Shown: positions 1 through 8,742 of the stretch, piece after piece
Position numbering within the stretch: the stretch's first letter is position 1
How the letters are laid out: each line of letters starts with the position of its first letter
From: Sneathiella sp.
GTDB lineage: Bacteria; Pseudomonadota; Alphaproteobacteria; Sneathiellales; Sneathiellaceae
Length of the DNA: 46,659 nt
NCBI GenBank assembly: GCA_017643685.1
Contig: JAEPMY010000014.1
Coordinates: 1-46,659 of the forward strand
Direction: 5' to 3'
The notes under the pieces: model-generated
The model's input: the letters and a program-made list of their open reading frames with translations, nothing else
Databases searched by the model: none
What the model was told of the DNA's origin: nothing
Translations under genes and position numbers: made by a program

Positions 1-509
1 AGTTCGTACGGGATGCCCGCATCACTCAGATTTATGAAGGTGCCAACGGTATTCAGGCGTTGGATCTGGTGGGGCGTAAGCTGCCGGCAAATCTTGGTCG
101 TTCATTGCGTCGCTTCTTCCATCCAGTTAATGACTTCATTCAGGAAAATATGACAAACCCTGAATTGTCCGAATATGTCATGCCACTTGCAAAGGCTTTT
201 GCCAAATTGCAGCAGGCAACTGCGACAATCGGTGAAAAAGGAATGAAAAACCCAGATGAAGCCGGGGCCGCGTCAACTGAATATTTGCATATGTTCGGTT
301 TGGTGGCTTTGGGTTACATGTGGGCGCAGATGGCTAAAATCTCAAAGCAGAAGTTGGCCGAGGGGGCCGAAGATAAAGCCTTCCATGAAACAAAATTGGT
401 TACTGCAAAATTCTTCTTTGAGCGGATGATCCCTGATGTTTCTTCACTGTTGGTGAAATTGTCTGCGGGATCGAAAACCATGATGGCACTTGACGCCGAG
501 GCGTTTTAA
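1..509 (+). CDS. Acyl-CoA dehydrogenase, FadE type, 3' end only
   Basis: This is the C-terminal part of an acyl-CoA dehydrogenase; the start lies outside the window. The open frame runs from base 3. The first visible residues (FVRDARITQIYEGANGIQ) carry the YEG motif whose Glu is the usual catalytic base that removes the alpha proton from acyl-CoA. About 140 residues follow this motif, which fits the larger dehydrogenases that carry an extra helical C-terminal domain (the PF12806 type) and act in fatty acid beta-oxidation. A strong hairpin follows the stop, so this is probably the last gene of its own transcript, separate from the dehydrogenase-thiolase-fadB operon downstream. The family call is firm; chain-length preference cannot be read. 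Confidence 0.9.
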   Translation, partial: FVRDARITQIYEGANGIQALDLVGRKLPANLGRSLRRFFHPVNDFIQENMTNPELSEYVMPLAKAFAKLQQATATIGEKGMKNPDEAGAASTEYLHMFGLVALGYMWAQMAKISKQKLAEGAEDKAFHETKLVTAKFFFERMIPDVSSLLVKLSAGSKTMMALDAEAF

Positions 510-521
510 GAGAGGTCTTGA

Positions 522-561
522 AGAAAAGACAATAATAGGTGACACTATTATTGTCTTTTCT
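522..561 (+). terminator. Perfect 17-bp hairpin terminator
   Basis: Bases 522-538 and 545-561 are exact reverse complements around a 6-base loop (539-544). The descending arm ends in TCTTTTCT. It sits 13 bases after the stop of the partial dehydrogenase. A 17-bp perfect stem is long for an intrinsic terminator and it is AT-rich at the base, so a role as a protein binding site is also possible. Confidence 0.7.
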
Positions 562-590
562 GCCTCGGGCAGTATTTTTTTGTCATTAAA

Positions 591-605
591 TTGACAAATT
601 GTCAA
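591..605. promoter_or_regulatory. 15-bp palindrome, candidate operator
   Basis: TTGACAAATTGTCAA is a perfect palindrome with 7-bp arms around one central A. Its left half is a consensus -35 hexamer (TTGACA), but no clear -10 follows at 17 bp. It lies 48 bases before the preferred start of the next gene, a typical place for repressor control of a beta-oxidation operon. The regulator is unknown. Confidence 0.5.
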
Positions 606-652
606 ATAAACGGAAATTAAAATTAAAAAACAAAGACTTAAGGGTTGCTGAT

Positions 653-1789
653 ATGATGGAAAGAAAGATTTTCGCTGAAGAACACAACATCTTCCGTGAA
701 TCAGTTCGTAAGTTCTATGAAGAACACATTATGCCGCATCACGCACAGTGGGAGAAAGATGGTCAGATTAGCCGTGAAGCGTGGCAGGAAGCCGGGCGTC
801 AGGGATTGCTATGCATGTCTATCCCGGATGAATATGGCGGGGCAGGGGCAGATAAGCTCTATAGTGTGATCATGATGGAAGAGCAGGCGCGTGCCGGCGC
901 CAGTGGTCCTGGCTTCAGCCTGCATTCTGAAATTGTCGCGCCGTATATCCTGAATTATGGCACCGAAGAGCAGAAAAAGAAATATCTGCCAAAACTGGCT
1001 AGCGGTGAAATGATCGGAGCCATCGCGATGACAGAGCCATCCACTGGTTCTGACTTGCAGGGTGTTAAAACCCGCGCGGTTAAAGATGGCAATGAGTATG
1101 TGATTAATGGCTCGAAGACCTTCATTACCAACGGTTACATGTCTGATTTGGTGATCGTTGTTGCGAAGACGGATCCAGAAGCTGGTGCCAAGGGAACAAC
1201 CTTGTTCTTAGTTGAAGCCGGGACGCCCGGTTTTGAAAAAGGCCGTAACCTCGATAAGCTAGGATTGAAGGCGCAGGACACAGCAGAATTGTTCTTTGAT
1301 GACGTTCGCGTTCCAGAAAGTGCCATTTTGGGCGGTGAAGGAAACGGTTTTATCTGCCTGATGCAGGAACTGGCGTGGGAGCGGTTGCAAATTGCGATTG
1401 GCGCAACAGCTACAATGGAAGCGGTCCTGAACGAAACCATTGAATATACCAAAGAGAGAACCGCCTTTGGTCGTAGTGTTATCCAGTTCCAAAACTCCAA
1501 GTTCAAATTGGCTGAGTGCAAAACAGAAGTGCAGATTGCGCGTGTGTTCGTAGATCGCTGCATTGATGAGTTGCTGAAAGGTGAGCTGGCTGTTGATACA
1601 GCTGCGATGGCAAAATACTGGTGTTCGGATCTGGAAAATAAAGTTGTGGATGAATGTCTGCAGTTACACGGTGGATATGGCTTTATGTGGGAGTATCGGG
1701 TTGCCCGTGCCTACGCGGATGCTCGTGTTCAGCGGATCTACGGCGGTACAAACGAAATCATGAAAGAAATCATAAGCCGTCAGCTTTAA
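653..1789 (+). CDS. Acyl-CoA dehydrogenase, long-chain/isovaleryl-like active site
   Basis: This flavoenzyme of 378 residues oxidises acyl-CoA to trans-2-enoyl-CoA. Family motifs are the AMTEPSTGSD flavin-binding stretch and the terminal RIYGGTNEIM. The usual C-terminal catalytic Glu is replaced by Gly (YGG), and a Glu is instead present at residue 243 (AWERLQ), the helix G position used by long-chain and isovaleryl-CoA dehydrogenases. I chose the ATG at 653 because AAGGG lies 8 bases upstream; a TTG at 599 would add 18 Lys-rich residues and would start inside a palindrome. It leads an operon with thiolase (21 bp gap) and a FadB-type enzyme, so it probably supplies the first step of the same beta-oxidation cycle. 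Confidence 0.93.
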   Translation: MMERKIFAEEHNIFRESVRKFYEEHIMPHHAQWEKDGQISREAWQEAGRQGLLCMSIPDEYGGAGADKLYSVIMMEEQARAGASGPGFSLHSEIVAPYILNYGTEEQKKKYLPKLASGEMIGAIAMTEPSTGSDLQGVKTRAVKDGNEYVINGSKTFITNGYMSDLVIVVAKTDPEAGAKGTTLFLVEAGTPGFEKGRNLDKLGLKAQDTAELFFDDVRVPESAILGGEGNGFICLMQELAWERLQIAIGATATMEAVLNETIEYTKERTAFGRSVIQFQNSKFKLAECKTEVQIARVFVDRCIDELLKGELAVDTAAMAKYWCSDLENKVVDECLQLHGGYGFMWEYRVARAYADARVQRIYGGTNEIMKEIISRQL

Positions 1790-1810
1790 GACGGAACTTG
1801 GAGGAATAAA

Positions 1811-3019
1811 ATGACTGAAGCATTTATTTATGATGCGGTTCGGACACCTCGCGGTAAAGGCCGTGCGAGTGGTAGCCTGCATGAGGTGTCCCCGATTGAA
1901 TTGGCGTCTGCCTCTCTTGAGGCTGTCCGTGACCGGAATGAACTGGATACATCCCTTGTTGATGATGTGATCCTAGGATGTGTGGAGCCTGTGGGAGAGC
2001 AAGGCGCGGTAATTGGCCGTGTCGCGCCGCTTCATGCGGGTTATGCTGAAACGGCTTCTGGTGTTCAGATTAACCGCTTCTGTGCATCCGGTCTTGAGGC
2101 CGTTAATATGGCTGCTGCACAAATTATGTCCGGTCAAAGCGATGTGACAATCGGCGGCGGTGTCGAGAGTATGTCTCGCGTGCCAATGGGATCATCTGGT
2201 GGCGCCTGGTCAATGAACCCAGAAACAGCATTCAAAACTTATTTTGCACCTCAAGGTATTGGCGCAGATATGATCTGTACCAAATGGGGTTACAGCCGCG
2301 ATGATGTCGATGCTTATTCTGTCGAAAGTCAGAAACGCGCGAAACATGCATGGGACAACGGTTATTTCAAAAACTCTGTGGTGCCAGTGAAAGACATGAA
2401 TGGCCTGACCATTTTGGATCATGACGAGCATATGCGCCCTGAGACGACGATGCAGTCACTTGGGTCTTTGGATCCTGCTTTTCTGGTGCAGGGGGAGCAG
2501 TATGGTTTTGATGCGGTCATCAAGCAACGTTACCCAGAAGTTGAAAAGCTGAACCATGTGCACCACGCTGGCAACTCTTCCGGTATCGTAGACGGCTCTG
2601 CGGCTGTTTTGATCGGTAACCAGGAAGCTGGTCAGAAGATGAATTTGAAGCCACGCGCTCGCTTTAAGTCTTTCGCGTCTATTGGAAGCGAGCCTTCTAT
2701 CATGTTGACGGGCCCAAGTTACGCCGCTGAGAAAGCACTGAAACGTGCTGGTATGACCAATTCTGATATTGACCTTTGGGAGTTGAACGAGGCGTTCGCT
2801 GGCGTTGTACTGCGTTTTATGGATGTGATGAGCGTTGATCACACTGAGATGAATGTGAACGGCGGCGCGATTGCTATGGGGCACCCTCTAGGGGCAACTG
2901 GTGCCATGATCCTTGGAACCGTGCTGGACGAACTGGAGCGCCGGGATCTGAACACTGCACTGATCACTTTGTGCGTGGGTGCGGGCATGGGAACAGCAAC
3001 AGTGATTGAACGTGTGTAA
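1811..3019 (+). CDS. Acetyl-CoA C-acyltransferase (thiolase)
   Basis: This 402-residue thiolase cleaves 3-ketoacyl-CoA with CoA in the last step of beta-oxidation. The nucleophile Cys91 lies in [11 protein letters not shown], followed by the NEAF motif, His358 in GHPLGATGA, and Cys388 in CVGAGMG, so all catalytic elements are intact. GGAGG precedes the ATG by 6 bases. It sits between an acyl-CoA dehydrogenase and a FadB-type multifunctional enzyme, 15 bp before the latter, which indicates a degradative FadA-like role. A biosynthetic acetoacetyl-CoA thiolase is less likely given this context. Confidence 0.95.
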   Translation: MTEAFIYDAVRTPRGKGRASGSLHEVSPIELASASLEAVRDRNELDTSLVDDVILGCVEPVGEQGAVIGRVAPLHAGYAETASGVQINRFCASGLEAVNMAAAQIMSGQSDVTIGGGVESMSRVPMGSSGGAWSMNPETAFKTYFAPQGIGADMICTKWGYSRDDVDAYSVESQKRAKHAWDNGYFKNSVVPVKDMNGLTILDHDEHMRPETTMQSLGSLDPAFLVQGEQYGFDAVIKQRYPEVEKLNHVHHAGNSSGIVDGSAAVLIGNQEAGQKMNLKPRARFKSFASIGSEPSIMLTGPSYAAEKALKRAGMTNSDIDLWELNEAFAGVVLRFMDVMSVDHTEMNVNGGAIAMGHPLGATGAMILGTVLDELERRDLNTALITLCVGAGMGTATVIERV

Positions 3020-3034
3020 GGGGCAATAAAGAAA

Positions 3035-5170
3035 ATGATCAATTATTCAGTCGATAATGACGGCATCGCAACCATCTCTTGGGATATGCCGGATCGCAGT
3101 ATGAATGTGCTGAACAATGGTAGCATCCCTGCGTTCAAAGAAGCTGTCGAAAAGACGATTGCAGATGATAACGTAAAAGGTGTGATCATCACATCGGCCA
3201 AACCTGACTTCATCGCTGGTGCTGACCTTGAAATGCTGCAAGGTTGGAATGGCGCTGAGGAAATGTTTGAAAATGGCATGGAGCTGCAGATGCTGTTCCG
3301 TTCCATGGAAAAAGGTGGCAAGCCATTTGTTGCAGCGATTAATGGGACTGCTCTTGGTGGCGGCTTTGAAATTTGCCTTGCGTGCCACCGTCGGATCGCT
3401 GCGGATAATCCAAAAGCGAAAATTGGCCTTCCAGAAGTAAAAGTTGGTCTGTTGCCAGGCGGCGGCGGAACGCAGCGTTTGCCGCGTCTGATCGGTATTC
3501 AGCCAGCCCTGCCTCTTCTGCTTGAAGGGAAGCATCTCAGCCCTGAAAAAGCTTTGAAAGCGGGAGCCGTTGAAGAGGTTGTTCCTGCCGATCAGCTTTT
3601 GGCACGTGCTAAAGAATGGCTGATGAATGCGAAGCCAGAAGATGCTGTGCAGCCATGGGATAAAAAAGGGTTCCGCATTCCGGGCGGTGCCCCTATGACG
3701 CCAAAAGGGATGATGACTTTCACCGCTGGTAACGCCATGCTGCATGAGAAAACGCAAGGTAACTACCCTGCGGCGACCAACATTATGTCCTGCGTCTATA
3801 ATGGTTGCTGTGTTGATATTGACAGCGGTTTGAAAATTGAAACGCGTTATTTTGTGAAAACCTGTATGTCACCAGAAGCCAAGAACATGATCCGTTCTTT
3901 GTTCTTTGGAATTGGAAATGCCAATAAGCTGGCGTCACGTCCAAAAGATATCCCAACTCAGAAATTTACCAAAGTTGGTGTTCTGGGGGCCGGCATGATG
4001 GGTGCAGGTATTGCCTATGTCACAGCAATGGCCGGAATTCAGGTGGTTCTGATCGATCAAGATCAAACCGCCGCCGAGCGCGGTAAAAGCTACTCTGAAA
4101 ATCTGCTGAAGAAAGCCATTCAGCGGAAACGCATGACAGAAGATAAAGCTGAAAAGATTTTGTCTCTGATTACACCAACGACAGATTATTCCCTGTTGGA
4201 TGGCGCGGAACTGGTTGTTGAAGCAGTGTTTGAAAACCGCGAGATTAAGGCAGATGTAACTGCAAAATCAGAAGCGGTTATTGCAGATAACGCAATCTTT
4301 GCCTCCAATACATCGACGTTGCCTATCACAGGCCTTTCCGAAGCAAGTAAGCGCCCTGCAAATTTCATTGGACTGCATTTCTTCTCGCCAGTTGACAAGA
4401 TGCCATTGGTGGAAATCATTTGCGGTAAGGATACAAGCCAGGAAACTCTGGCCCGTTCAATGGATTATGTAAAAGCTATCCGTAAAACACCGATTGTGGT
4501 GAATGACAGCCGCGGCTTTTATACAAGCCGTGTATTTGGCACATATGTGAATGAAGGCATTGCGCTTCTGGCTGAAGGTGTGAACCCTGCTCTCATTGAT
4601 AATGCTGGGAAAAAGGCGGGTATGCCGGTTGGTCCACTTGCACTAGCCGATGAGGTTGCGCTGGATCTGATTTATAAAATCCGTAATCAGACCAAGAAGG
4701 ATTTGGGCGATAAGTATGTTCCAAATCCTGCGGATGCAGTTGTCGACAAAATGGTTGAAGAACTGGGGCGGGTTGGTAAGCGCGAAGGTAAAGGCTTCTA
4801 CGAATATCCAGCAGATGGCAAAAAGCATCTGTGGTCAGGGCTTGCTGAGCAATTCCCACAATTGCCCGAAGAGGATCAGCCTTCCGTTGAAGAAGTGATT
4901 AAACGTCTCATTTACATTCAGTCCGTCGAGACCGCACGCTGTATGGAAGAGAATGTGGTGACAACTGCCGAGGACGCAGATGTTGGCTCGATTTTGGGGT
5001 GGGGCTTTGCACCATTCCGCGGAGGTGCCATCAGTCAGATCCACACTGTCGGTGTCGATAACTTCGTTTCCGAATGTGATCGTATGGCACAAGCATATGG
5101 CGCGCGCTTTACGCCACCCAAAATGCTGCGGGATATGGCTGCAAAGGGTGAAAACTTCTATGCAGCGTAA
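3035..5170 (+). CDS. fadB: FadB-type enoyl-CoA hydratase / 3-hydroxyacyl-CoA dehydrogenase
   Basis: This 711-residue bifunctional enzyme hydrates trans-2-enoyl-CoA and oxidises the resulting 3-hydroxyacyl-CoA with NAD. The N-terminal crotonase domain has both catalytic glutamates, Glu112 in GGGFEICL and Glu134 in GLPEVKVG, plus the [11 protein letters not shown] segment. A Rossmann NAD-binding motif ([11 protein letters not shown]) starts near residue 317, and [13 protein letters not shown] carries the dehydrogenase histidine. The length fits the FadB/FadJ family. It is the third gene of the operon with the dehydrogenase and thiolase, and a strong terminator follows. Confidence 0.96.
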   Translation: MINYSVDNDGIATISWDMPDRSMNVLNNGSIPAFKEAVEKTIADDNVKGVIITSAKPDFIAGADLEMLQGWNGAEEMFENGMELQMLFRSMEKGGKPFVAAINGTALGGGFEICLACHRRIAADNPKAKIGLPEVKVGLLPGGGGTQRLPRLIGIQPALPLLLEGKHLSPEKALKAGAVEEVVPADQLLARAKEWLMNAKPEDAVQPWDKKGFRIPGGAPMTPKGMMTFTAGNAMLHEKTQGNYPAATNIMSCVYNGCCVDIDSGLKIETRYFVKTCMSPEAKNMIRSLFFGIGNANKLASRPKDIPTQKFTKVGVLGAGMMGAGIAYVTAMAGIQVVLIDQDQTAAERGKSYSENLLKKAIQRKRMTEDKAEKILSLITPTTDYSLLDGAELVVEAVFENREIKADVTAKSEAVIADNAIFASNTSTLPITGLSEASKRPANFIGLHFFSPVDKMPLVEIICGKDTSQETLARSMDYVKAIRKTPIVVNDSRGFYTSRVFGTYVNEGIALLAEGVNPALIDNAGKKAGMPVGPLALADEVALDLIYKIRNQTKKDLGDKYVPNPADAVVDKMVEELGRVGKREGKGFYEYPADGKKHLWSGLAEQFPQLPEEDQPSVEEVIKRLIYIQSVETARCMEENVVTTAEDADVGSILGWGFAPFRGGAISQIHTVGVDNFVSECDRMAQAYGARFTPPKMLRDMAAKGENFYAA

Positions 5171-5194
5171 TTAATTTCTTTCCTCCCGAAAGAG

Positions 5195-5230
5195 AAAAAG
5201 CGCGGTCACCTTTACGGTGCCGCGCTTTTT
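5195..5230. terminator. Bidirectional intrinsic terminator
   Basis: AAAAAGCGCGG (5195-5205) pairs exactly with CCGCGCTTTTT (5220-5230), and CACC/GGTG extend the stem inside. A-tract and T-tract flank the stem, so it can act in both directions. It lies between the convergent fadB and the double-hotdog thioesterase gene. Confidence 0.9.
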
Positions 5231-5249
5231 GCATTTTGAGGGAACTGGG

Positions 5250-6167
5250 TTACAATTGATTTCGAAGGAGTTGTTCTTCAGGAATGCTTTGATATTCCGC
5301 TGGTAACTGCACTGATTTGCGGGCTGTCATATCAAAATAACATCCTAGAACGGTCGTGTTATTCATGACTTCACCGCTGTCGCAATCGATTAATTGATGC
5401 CCAAAGGCGAACAGTTTTTCATGGCGATCTAAAAGGCCACTTTTCAGCACCAAGCTGGTGGATCGTTTAACGGGTTTATTAAACTCCATATAATAATCAA
5501 GTGCGGCAGAGCCTAGATTGCGGTCTTTAAAGGTTTGTCGATCGATGCCGACATGCGCCATGATATGACTCGCTGCATCGGAAAAACGGGCAACGATGTG
5601 TCGCGTTTCAATATTGCCATAAGCATCACATTCCCATACATCAACTGCGCTTCTATTGGTTTCGAACATATGCTGCAATGGGGCTGCAGGCATGATCAGT
5701 GTTTTCATGGGAGCGGGTTTATACTGACCCTCATGATCATCAGATAAAGTTTTTGCGGCTTCCAGAACATCTTTGGGTAAGGGCAGGATGTCGCCACTTT
5801 GTAGATCTTGGTATACCAACTCGAATTCCTGATTGCAGGAAAGCTGACCCGTGATCACATTATAGATATTGGTGAAACCTCTGAGATACTCTGAGGTAAC
5901 TTCGCGAACCCCAGATACCGCCTCCATCAGCGCGCCGCCCCGAAGTTCAGCCTTATACTGAATGCGGAGATTTTTATAGCGAAGAGATTTACCTGCCTCC
6001 CGAATGCGGGAGGGGGAGAGTGTCAGCGCGTTTAAAAGATGAGAAAGCGCGGCCGAGGCTTTTTCAGAATAAAACTGTACATTCATGTGATCCATTTGGT
6101 CGCATTCCCAGGCCTCCACCGCACCGCGGTAAGATGGGATTAATTTTGAGGAAGATACTTTAAGCAT
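5250..6167 (-). CDS. Double-hotdog acyl-CoA thioesterase-like protein
   Basis: This 305-residue protein seems to contain two hotdog (4HBT-like) modules. The first has ECDQMDHMNVQFYSEKA near the N-terminus, matching the D-x-x-x-H-x-N active-site pattern. The second begins around residue 180 with WECDAYGNIETRHIVARFSDA. Such proteins hydrolyse acyl-CoA thioesters. The ATG at 6167 has GGGGAGG 6 bases upstream and overlaps the end of the preceding single-hotdog gene by 8 bp, so the two are probably translationally coupled and may work together. The substrate is unknown; carnitinyl or branched acyl-CoA are options suggested only by the gene neighbourhood. Confidence 0.8.
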   Translation of the reverse strand: MLKVSSSKLIPSYRGAVEAWECDQMDHMNVQFYSEKASAALSHLLNALTLSPSRIREAGKSLRYKNLRIQYKAELRGGALMEAVSGVREVTSEYLRGFTNIYNVITGQLSCNQEFELVYQDLQSGDILPLPKDVLEAAKTLSDDHEGQYKPAPMKTLIMPAAPLQHMFETNRSAVDVWECDAYGNIETRHIVARFSDAASHIMAHVGIDRQTFKDRNLGSAALDYYMEFNKPVKRSTSLVLKSGLLDRHEKLFAFGHQLIDCDSGEVMNNTTVLGCYFDMTARKSVQLPAEYQSIPEEQLLRNQL

Positions 6168-6597
6168 GCAAGGCCTCCCCATCCTGAAGTTTCAACTCAG
6201 CTAACCGATCCAGCGTTCCTTGTTCGAAAGTGATTACCTTTCGCTCTTTCATATCGAAATGAAGAGCTGTCATCACACAATCAAATGAGAGTTTCTCTTC
6301 GGCGCTATTAAATAGTTGATGATGAACTGTAATGGATTTGGGGGTGTAATCTTTAATCCCGCTTATCATGTGGATCAGGTCACCCGGCATCAATTCGCTT
6401 CGATATTGGCAGTGTTGATCTACCGCTGCAAAGCCTCGCCCCTCTTTGATGATCTCAGGCGTGTAGCCAAGCTGCTGAAAGACGCCTTGCATGGCAACGC
6501 TGATGGCTGTGTGATAAAATTGAATATTCATGTGACCAATCAAATCAAGTTGAGCGTTAATCACATGACTTCGGTATGTTTCGAAATACCTGCTCAT
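6160..6597 (-). CDS. Acyl-CoA thioesterase, single hotdog (4HBT/YbgC-like)
   Basis: This is a 145-residue hotdog thioesterase. The motif AQLDLIGHMNIQFY places Asp18, His22 and Asn24 in the 4-hydroxybenzoyl-CoA thioesterase arrangement, where Asp is the catalytic residue. It is the third gene of a minus-strand operon: crotonase, TetR regulator, this gene, and a double-hotdog thioesterase that starts inside its last codons. The Shine-Dalgarno is weak (GAGGGA, about 12 bases from the ATG), so translation may partly depend on the upstream gene. The operon suggests release of CoA from a specific acyl-CoA under TetR control. Confidence 0.82.
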   Translation of the reverse strand: MSRYFETYRSHVINAQLDLIGHMNIQFYHTAISVAMQGVFQQLGYTPEIIKEGRGFAAVDQHCQYRSELMPGDLIHMISGIKDYTPKSITVHHQLFNSAEEKLSFDCVMTALHFDMKERKVITFEQGTLDRLAELKLQDGEALHA

Positions 6598-6626
6598 AGG
6601 GGCTGTGATCCCTCTTTTTATTTATG

Positions 6627-7256
6627 TTAACCTGATATCCTTTGTAGCATCCCTTGGATATATCGGTCGATCATTTCTTCCGCTTGCGCACCGATTGTCT
6701 CGAGGCGTCCAGTGGTACTTAGCATCAAGGCGCCTGTGATATATGTTGTGGCATCAAGGGTCTCTTGCTGCGCTTGTTCAGGTGTGACATTGGGAAGTTC
6801 GTTCAAACAATTTGCCATAAATCCCAACGCGCCCAGAAGGCGGCTGTTGAGTTGCTGGTTGGTTTCTTTCGAAAAACCCCGCTTTTTCACTTCGCCGGGG
6901 GAGAAGAGGTAAAGACCCAATTGCAGATCTTCGCTGTGATCAAAATAATACCGGAAGTATGCAGACACAGCCGTCGCCGCCCTGAGCGGGGGAGTGCTTT
7001 GTGTTTGTACTTCCTGTTTAATGAATTGTGTTAATCGGGCAAGCGAAGCGCTGAGCAAATCAGCGTAGATTTCTTCTTTGGATTGGTAATAAGCATATGG
7101 CGCGCCGGTCGAATAACCGGCGCGAGTTGCGATGGCGCGCATAGTGGTTCCATCAAGGCCTTTCTCACGAAAGAGAGCGCCCGCAGCTTCCAGGATTTTT
7201 TGCTTTTTATACTCCTGCAGCTGCTGCCGCCTTGTGCTTTTTACTGGTTCGTTCAT
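6627..7256 (-). CDS. TetR/AcrR family transcriptional regulator
   Basis: This 209-residue repressor has the N-terminal TetR helix-turn-helix (AAGALFREKGLDGTTMRAIA, then the conserved G-Y-S/T-G-x-x-Y-x-Y-F/Y-x-S-K-E pattern). The C-terminal ligand domain is unassigned. The ATG at 7256 overlaps the TGA of the upstream crotonase gene (ATGA); a TTG 9 bases earlier is less likely. Lying inside an acyl-CoA operon, it is probably an acyl-CoA-responsive autoregulator, and the TGAACAACGTTCA palindrome before the operon is its most obvious target. It could also control other acyl-CoA genes nearby. Confidence 0.92.
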   Translation of the reverse strand: MNEPVKSTRRQQLQEYKKQKILEAAGALFREKGLDGTTMRAIATRAGYSTGAPYAYYQSKEEIYADLLSASLARLTQFIKQEVQTQSTPPLRAATAVSAYFRYYFDHSEDLQLGLYLFSPGEVKKRGFSKETNQQLNSRLLGALGFMANCLNELPNVTPEQAQQETLDATTYITGALMLSTTGRLETIGAQAEEMIDRYIQGMLQRISG

Positions 7257-8107
7257 TTTACCCAATCAACATCTTCACCACTATCCCGCTCTTTGACCGC
7301 TTGTTGGAAGCCAACCTCTTCTGCGCGGGCTTTGAAGCCCATACCTTCGGGGCTGTGTCTGGTGATACCATCAAAAATAGTGGCTGTCATTTGTGTGGAC
7401 ATAAGCCCCATGTTATCAAGGGCCTGATTAATCATCATTTTTTGCATCATCAGCTGGTTTTTAGGAACAGAACCGATCCGTTTCGCAAGTTCCAAAACCC
7501 GTGCCTCTAGCTGATCAGACGGTACGGCATCCAGTACCAGTCCCATTTCCTTGGCTTCTTTGCCAGTAACCAGATCTCCGGTCAGCAGCATCCGCTTGGC
7601 CTTTTCTACGCCAAGGCGATAGACCCACATTGCCGTCGTTGGGCAGCCCCAGACACGGGCGGGAGGGTATCCGATTTTGGCGTTTTCTTCCATGATAACG
7701 ATGTCGGCGCAAAGGGCAATATCACTGCCGCCTGCGACAGCGTAGCCGTGAATTTTGGCGATGACAGGCTTGTAAGAACGGAAAATACTCATGAAGTCTT
7801 GGGTGTTCCCCATCATCATTTTGTAATCGAGCGTCGGATCCCAAGGCATTTCCTGTACGCCGGGATTTGTACCCTCTGTCTGCGCGTAAAGTTTGAGATC
7901 ATATCCGGAGCAAAAGGCGCGACCTGCGCCTTGTAGGATAATCACATGCACTGTGTCATCAGCATTTGCTCGCTCAACAGCTTCGCGGATTGCGCGGGGC
8001 AGGTCCATCGAAATTGCATTTAAAGCGTCTGGGCGGTTCAGCGTGATACGGGCGATGCGTCCTTCTGTTTCATATAGGACGATATCTTTTTCTGTTGTTT
8101 CTGACAT
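7253..8107 (-). CDS. Crotonase-family protein with altered catalytic residues
   Basis: This 284-residue protein has the enoyl-CoA hydratase/isomerase fold, with an N-terminal RITLNRPDALNAIS segment, the oxyanion segment GRAFCSGYDLK and a glycine-rich AVAGGSDIAL loop. Where hydratases carry a Glu in GGGCEL this protein has Asp or Ile (GGSDI), and the second catalytic Glu of the GxPE motif is replaced by Pro (IGYPPARV). It is therefore unlikely to be a standard hydratase and could be an isomerase, hydrolase or lyase of the superfamily. The start at 8107 has AAGGAGG 5 bases upstream. It heads the TetR/thioesterase operon. Confidence 0.88.
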   Translation of the reverse strand: MSETTEKDIVLYETEGRIARITLNRPDALNAISMDLPRAIREAVERANADDTVHVIILQGAGRAFCSGYDLKLYAQTEGTNPGVQEMPWDPTLDYKMMMGNTQDFMSIFRSYKPVIAKIHGYAVAGGSDIALCADIVIMEENAKIGYPPARVWGCPTTAMWVYRLGVEKAKRMLLTGDLVTGKEAKEMGLVLDAVPSDQLEARVLELAKRIGSVPKNQLMMQKMMINQALDNMGLMSTQMTATIFDGITRHSPEGMGFKARAEEVGFQQAVKERDSGEDVDWVK

Positions 8108-8142
8108 TGCACCCTCCTTTTTTTGATATTTGTTCACAAAAA

Positions 8143-8155
8143 TGAACAACGTTCA
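8143..8155. promoter_or_regulatory. 13-bp palindrome, probable TetR operator
   Basis: TGAACAACGTTCA is a perfect palindrome with an odd centre. A further TGTTCA lies 6 bases to its left (8131-8136), giving a second inverted pair with TGAACA. The site is 36 bp before the crotonase start and between divergent genes. The operon it precedes encodes a TetR regulator, so autoregulation is the simplest inference. Confidence 0.55.
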
Positions 8156-8236
8156 ATAAATATTTTTTTAAATTTCGTCGACGGAATGTGAATGAGCAGG
8201 CGTTTTATGATCAGACACAACAAAAAAGGACCTGTT

Positions 8237-8704
8237 ATGAAAAAACTGACGATGATGATTATTGCAACCGCCATTGCCGGTAGTTCCGTCGCGGCTTATG
8301 CTGCGAGCGAGATGAAAGAGCACCGTCACGGAAAGATTGAATTCATTTTTGAAAAGAAGGATGCCAACAAAGATGGCAAGCTTTCTAAAGATGAGCTTTC
8401 TGGTCGCTGGGCGTCTAAGTTTGAAAAACTGGATAGCGATAAAAATGGTTTCATCACTTTGGCCGAAGCCAAAGAGGCGCATGAGCGTATGAAGAAAGAA
8501 CGGCTGACAAATATGATGATGCGCCTTGATACCGATAGTAACGGCGAGGTCTCAGAAGCAGAGTATACGGCCTTCACACTTGAAAAATTCAAGAAAGCTG
8601 ACAAGGACGGAAATGGTAGCCTGAGTATGGACGAGATGGCCGATGCACGGCATGCGTTTGGGCCGCACAAAAAGGGCCACGGCAAGCCTCGAAAAGACGG
8701 CTGA
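8237..8704 (+). CDS. Exported EF-hand calcium-binding protein
   Basis: This 155-residue protein begins with a signal peptide (Lys-Lys followed by a hydrophobic stretch and an SVAAYA-A cleavage region near residue 22). The mature part holds four EF-hand loops at about residues 42-53, 66-77, 98-109 and 122-133, each starting with the D-x-(D/N)-x-(D/N)-G pattern. The C-terminus is rich in His, Lys and Gly. The ATG at 8237 has AAGGA 6 bases upstream; an in-frame ATG at 8192 would add 15 residues ahead of the signal peptide. It is probably periplasmic or extracellular and binds calcium; no link to the acyl-CoA genes around it is evident. Confidence 0.88.
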   Translation: MKKLTMMIIATAIAGSSVAAYAASEMKEHRHGKIEFIFEKKDANKDGKLSKDELSGRWASKFEKLDSDKNGFITLAEAKEAHERMKKERLTNMMMRLDTDSNGEVSEAEYTAFTLEKFKKADKDGNGSLSMDEMADARHAFGPHKKGHGKPRKDG

Positions 8705-8711
8705 TGAAAAG

Positions 8712-8739
8712 AAAGGGCCGGATTTACCGGCCCTTTTGT
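8712..8739. terminator. Bidirectional intrinsic terminator
   Basis: AAAGGGCCGG (8712-8721) pairs with CCGGCCCTTT (8727-8736) around a 5-base loop and is followed by T residues. It separates the EF-hand gene from the convergent acyl-CoA dehydrogenase gene that ends at 8743. Confidence 0.88.
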
Positions 8740-8742
8740 TAG

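Noticed and set aside
3047-3757. A 236-codon frame on the minus strand inside fadB
   Set aside because: It is antisense to a fully conserved bifunctional enzyme, has no ribosome binding site or family motifs, and is explained by codon structure of the true gene.
7253-8107. Assignment of the crotonase as AtuE, the missing hydratase of the atu pathway
   Set aside because: It is in a separate operon with its own TetR regulator, and both catalytic glutamates of hydratases are replaced.
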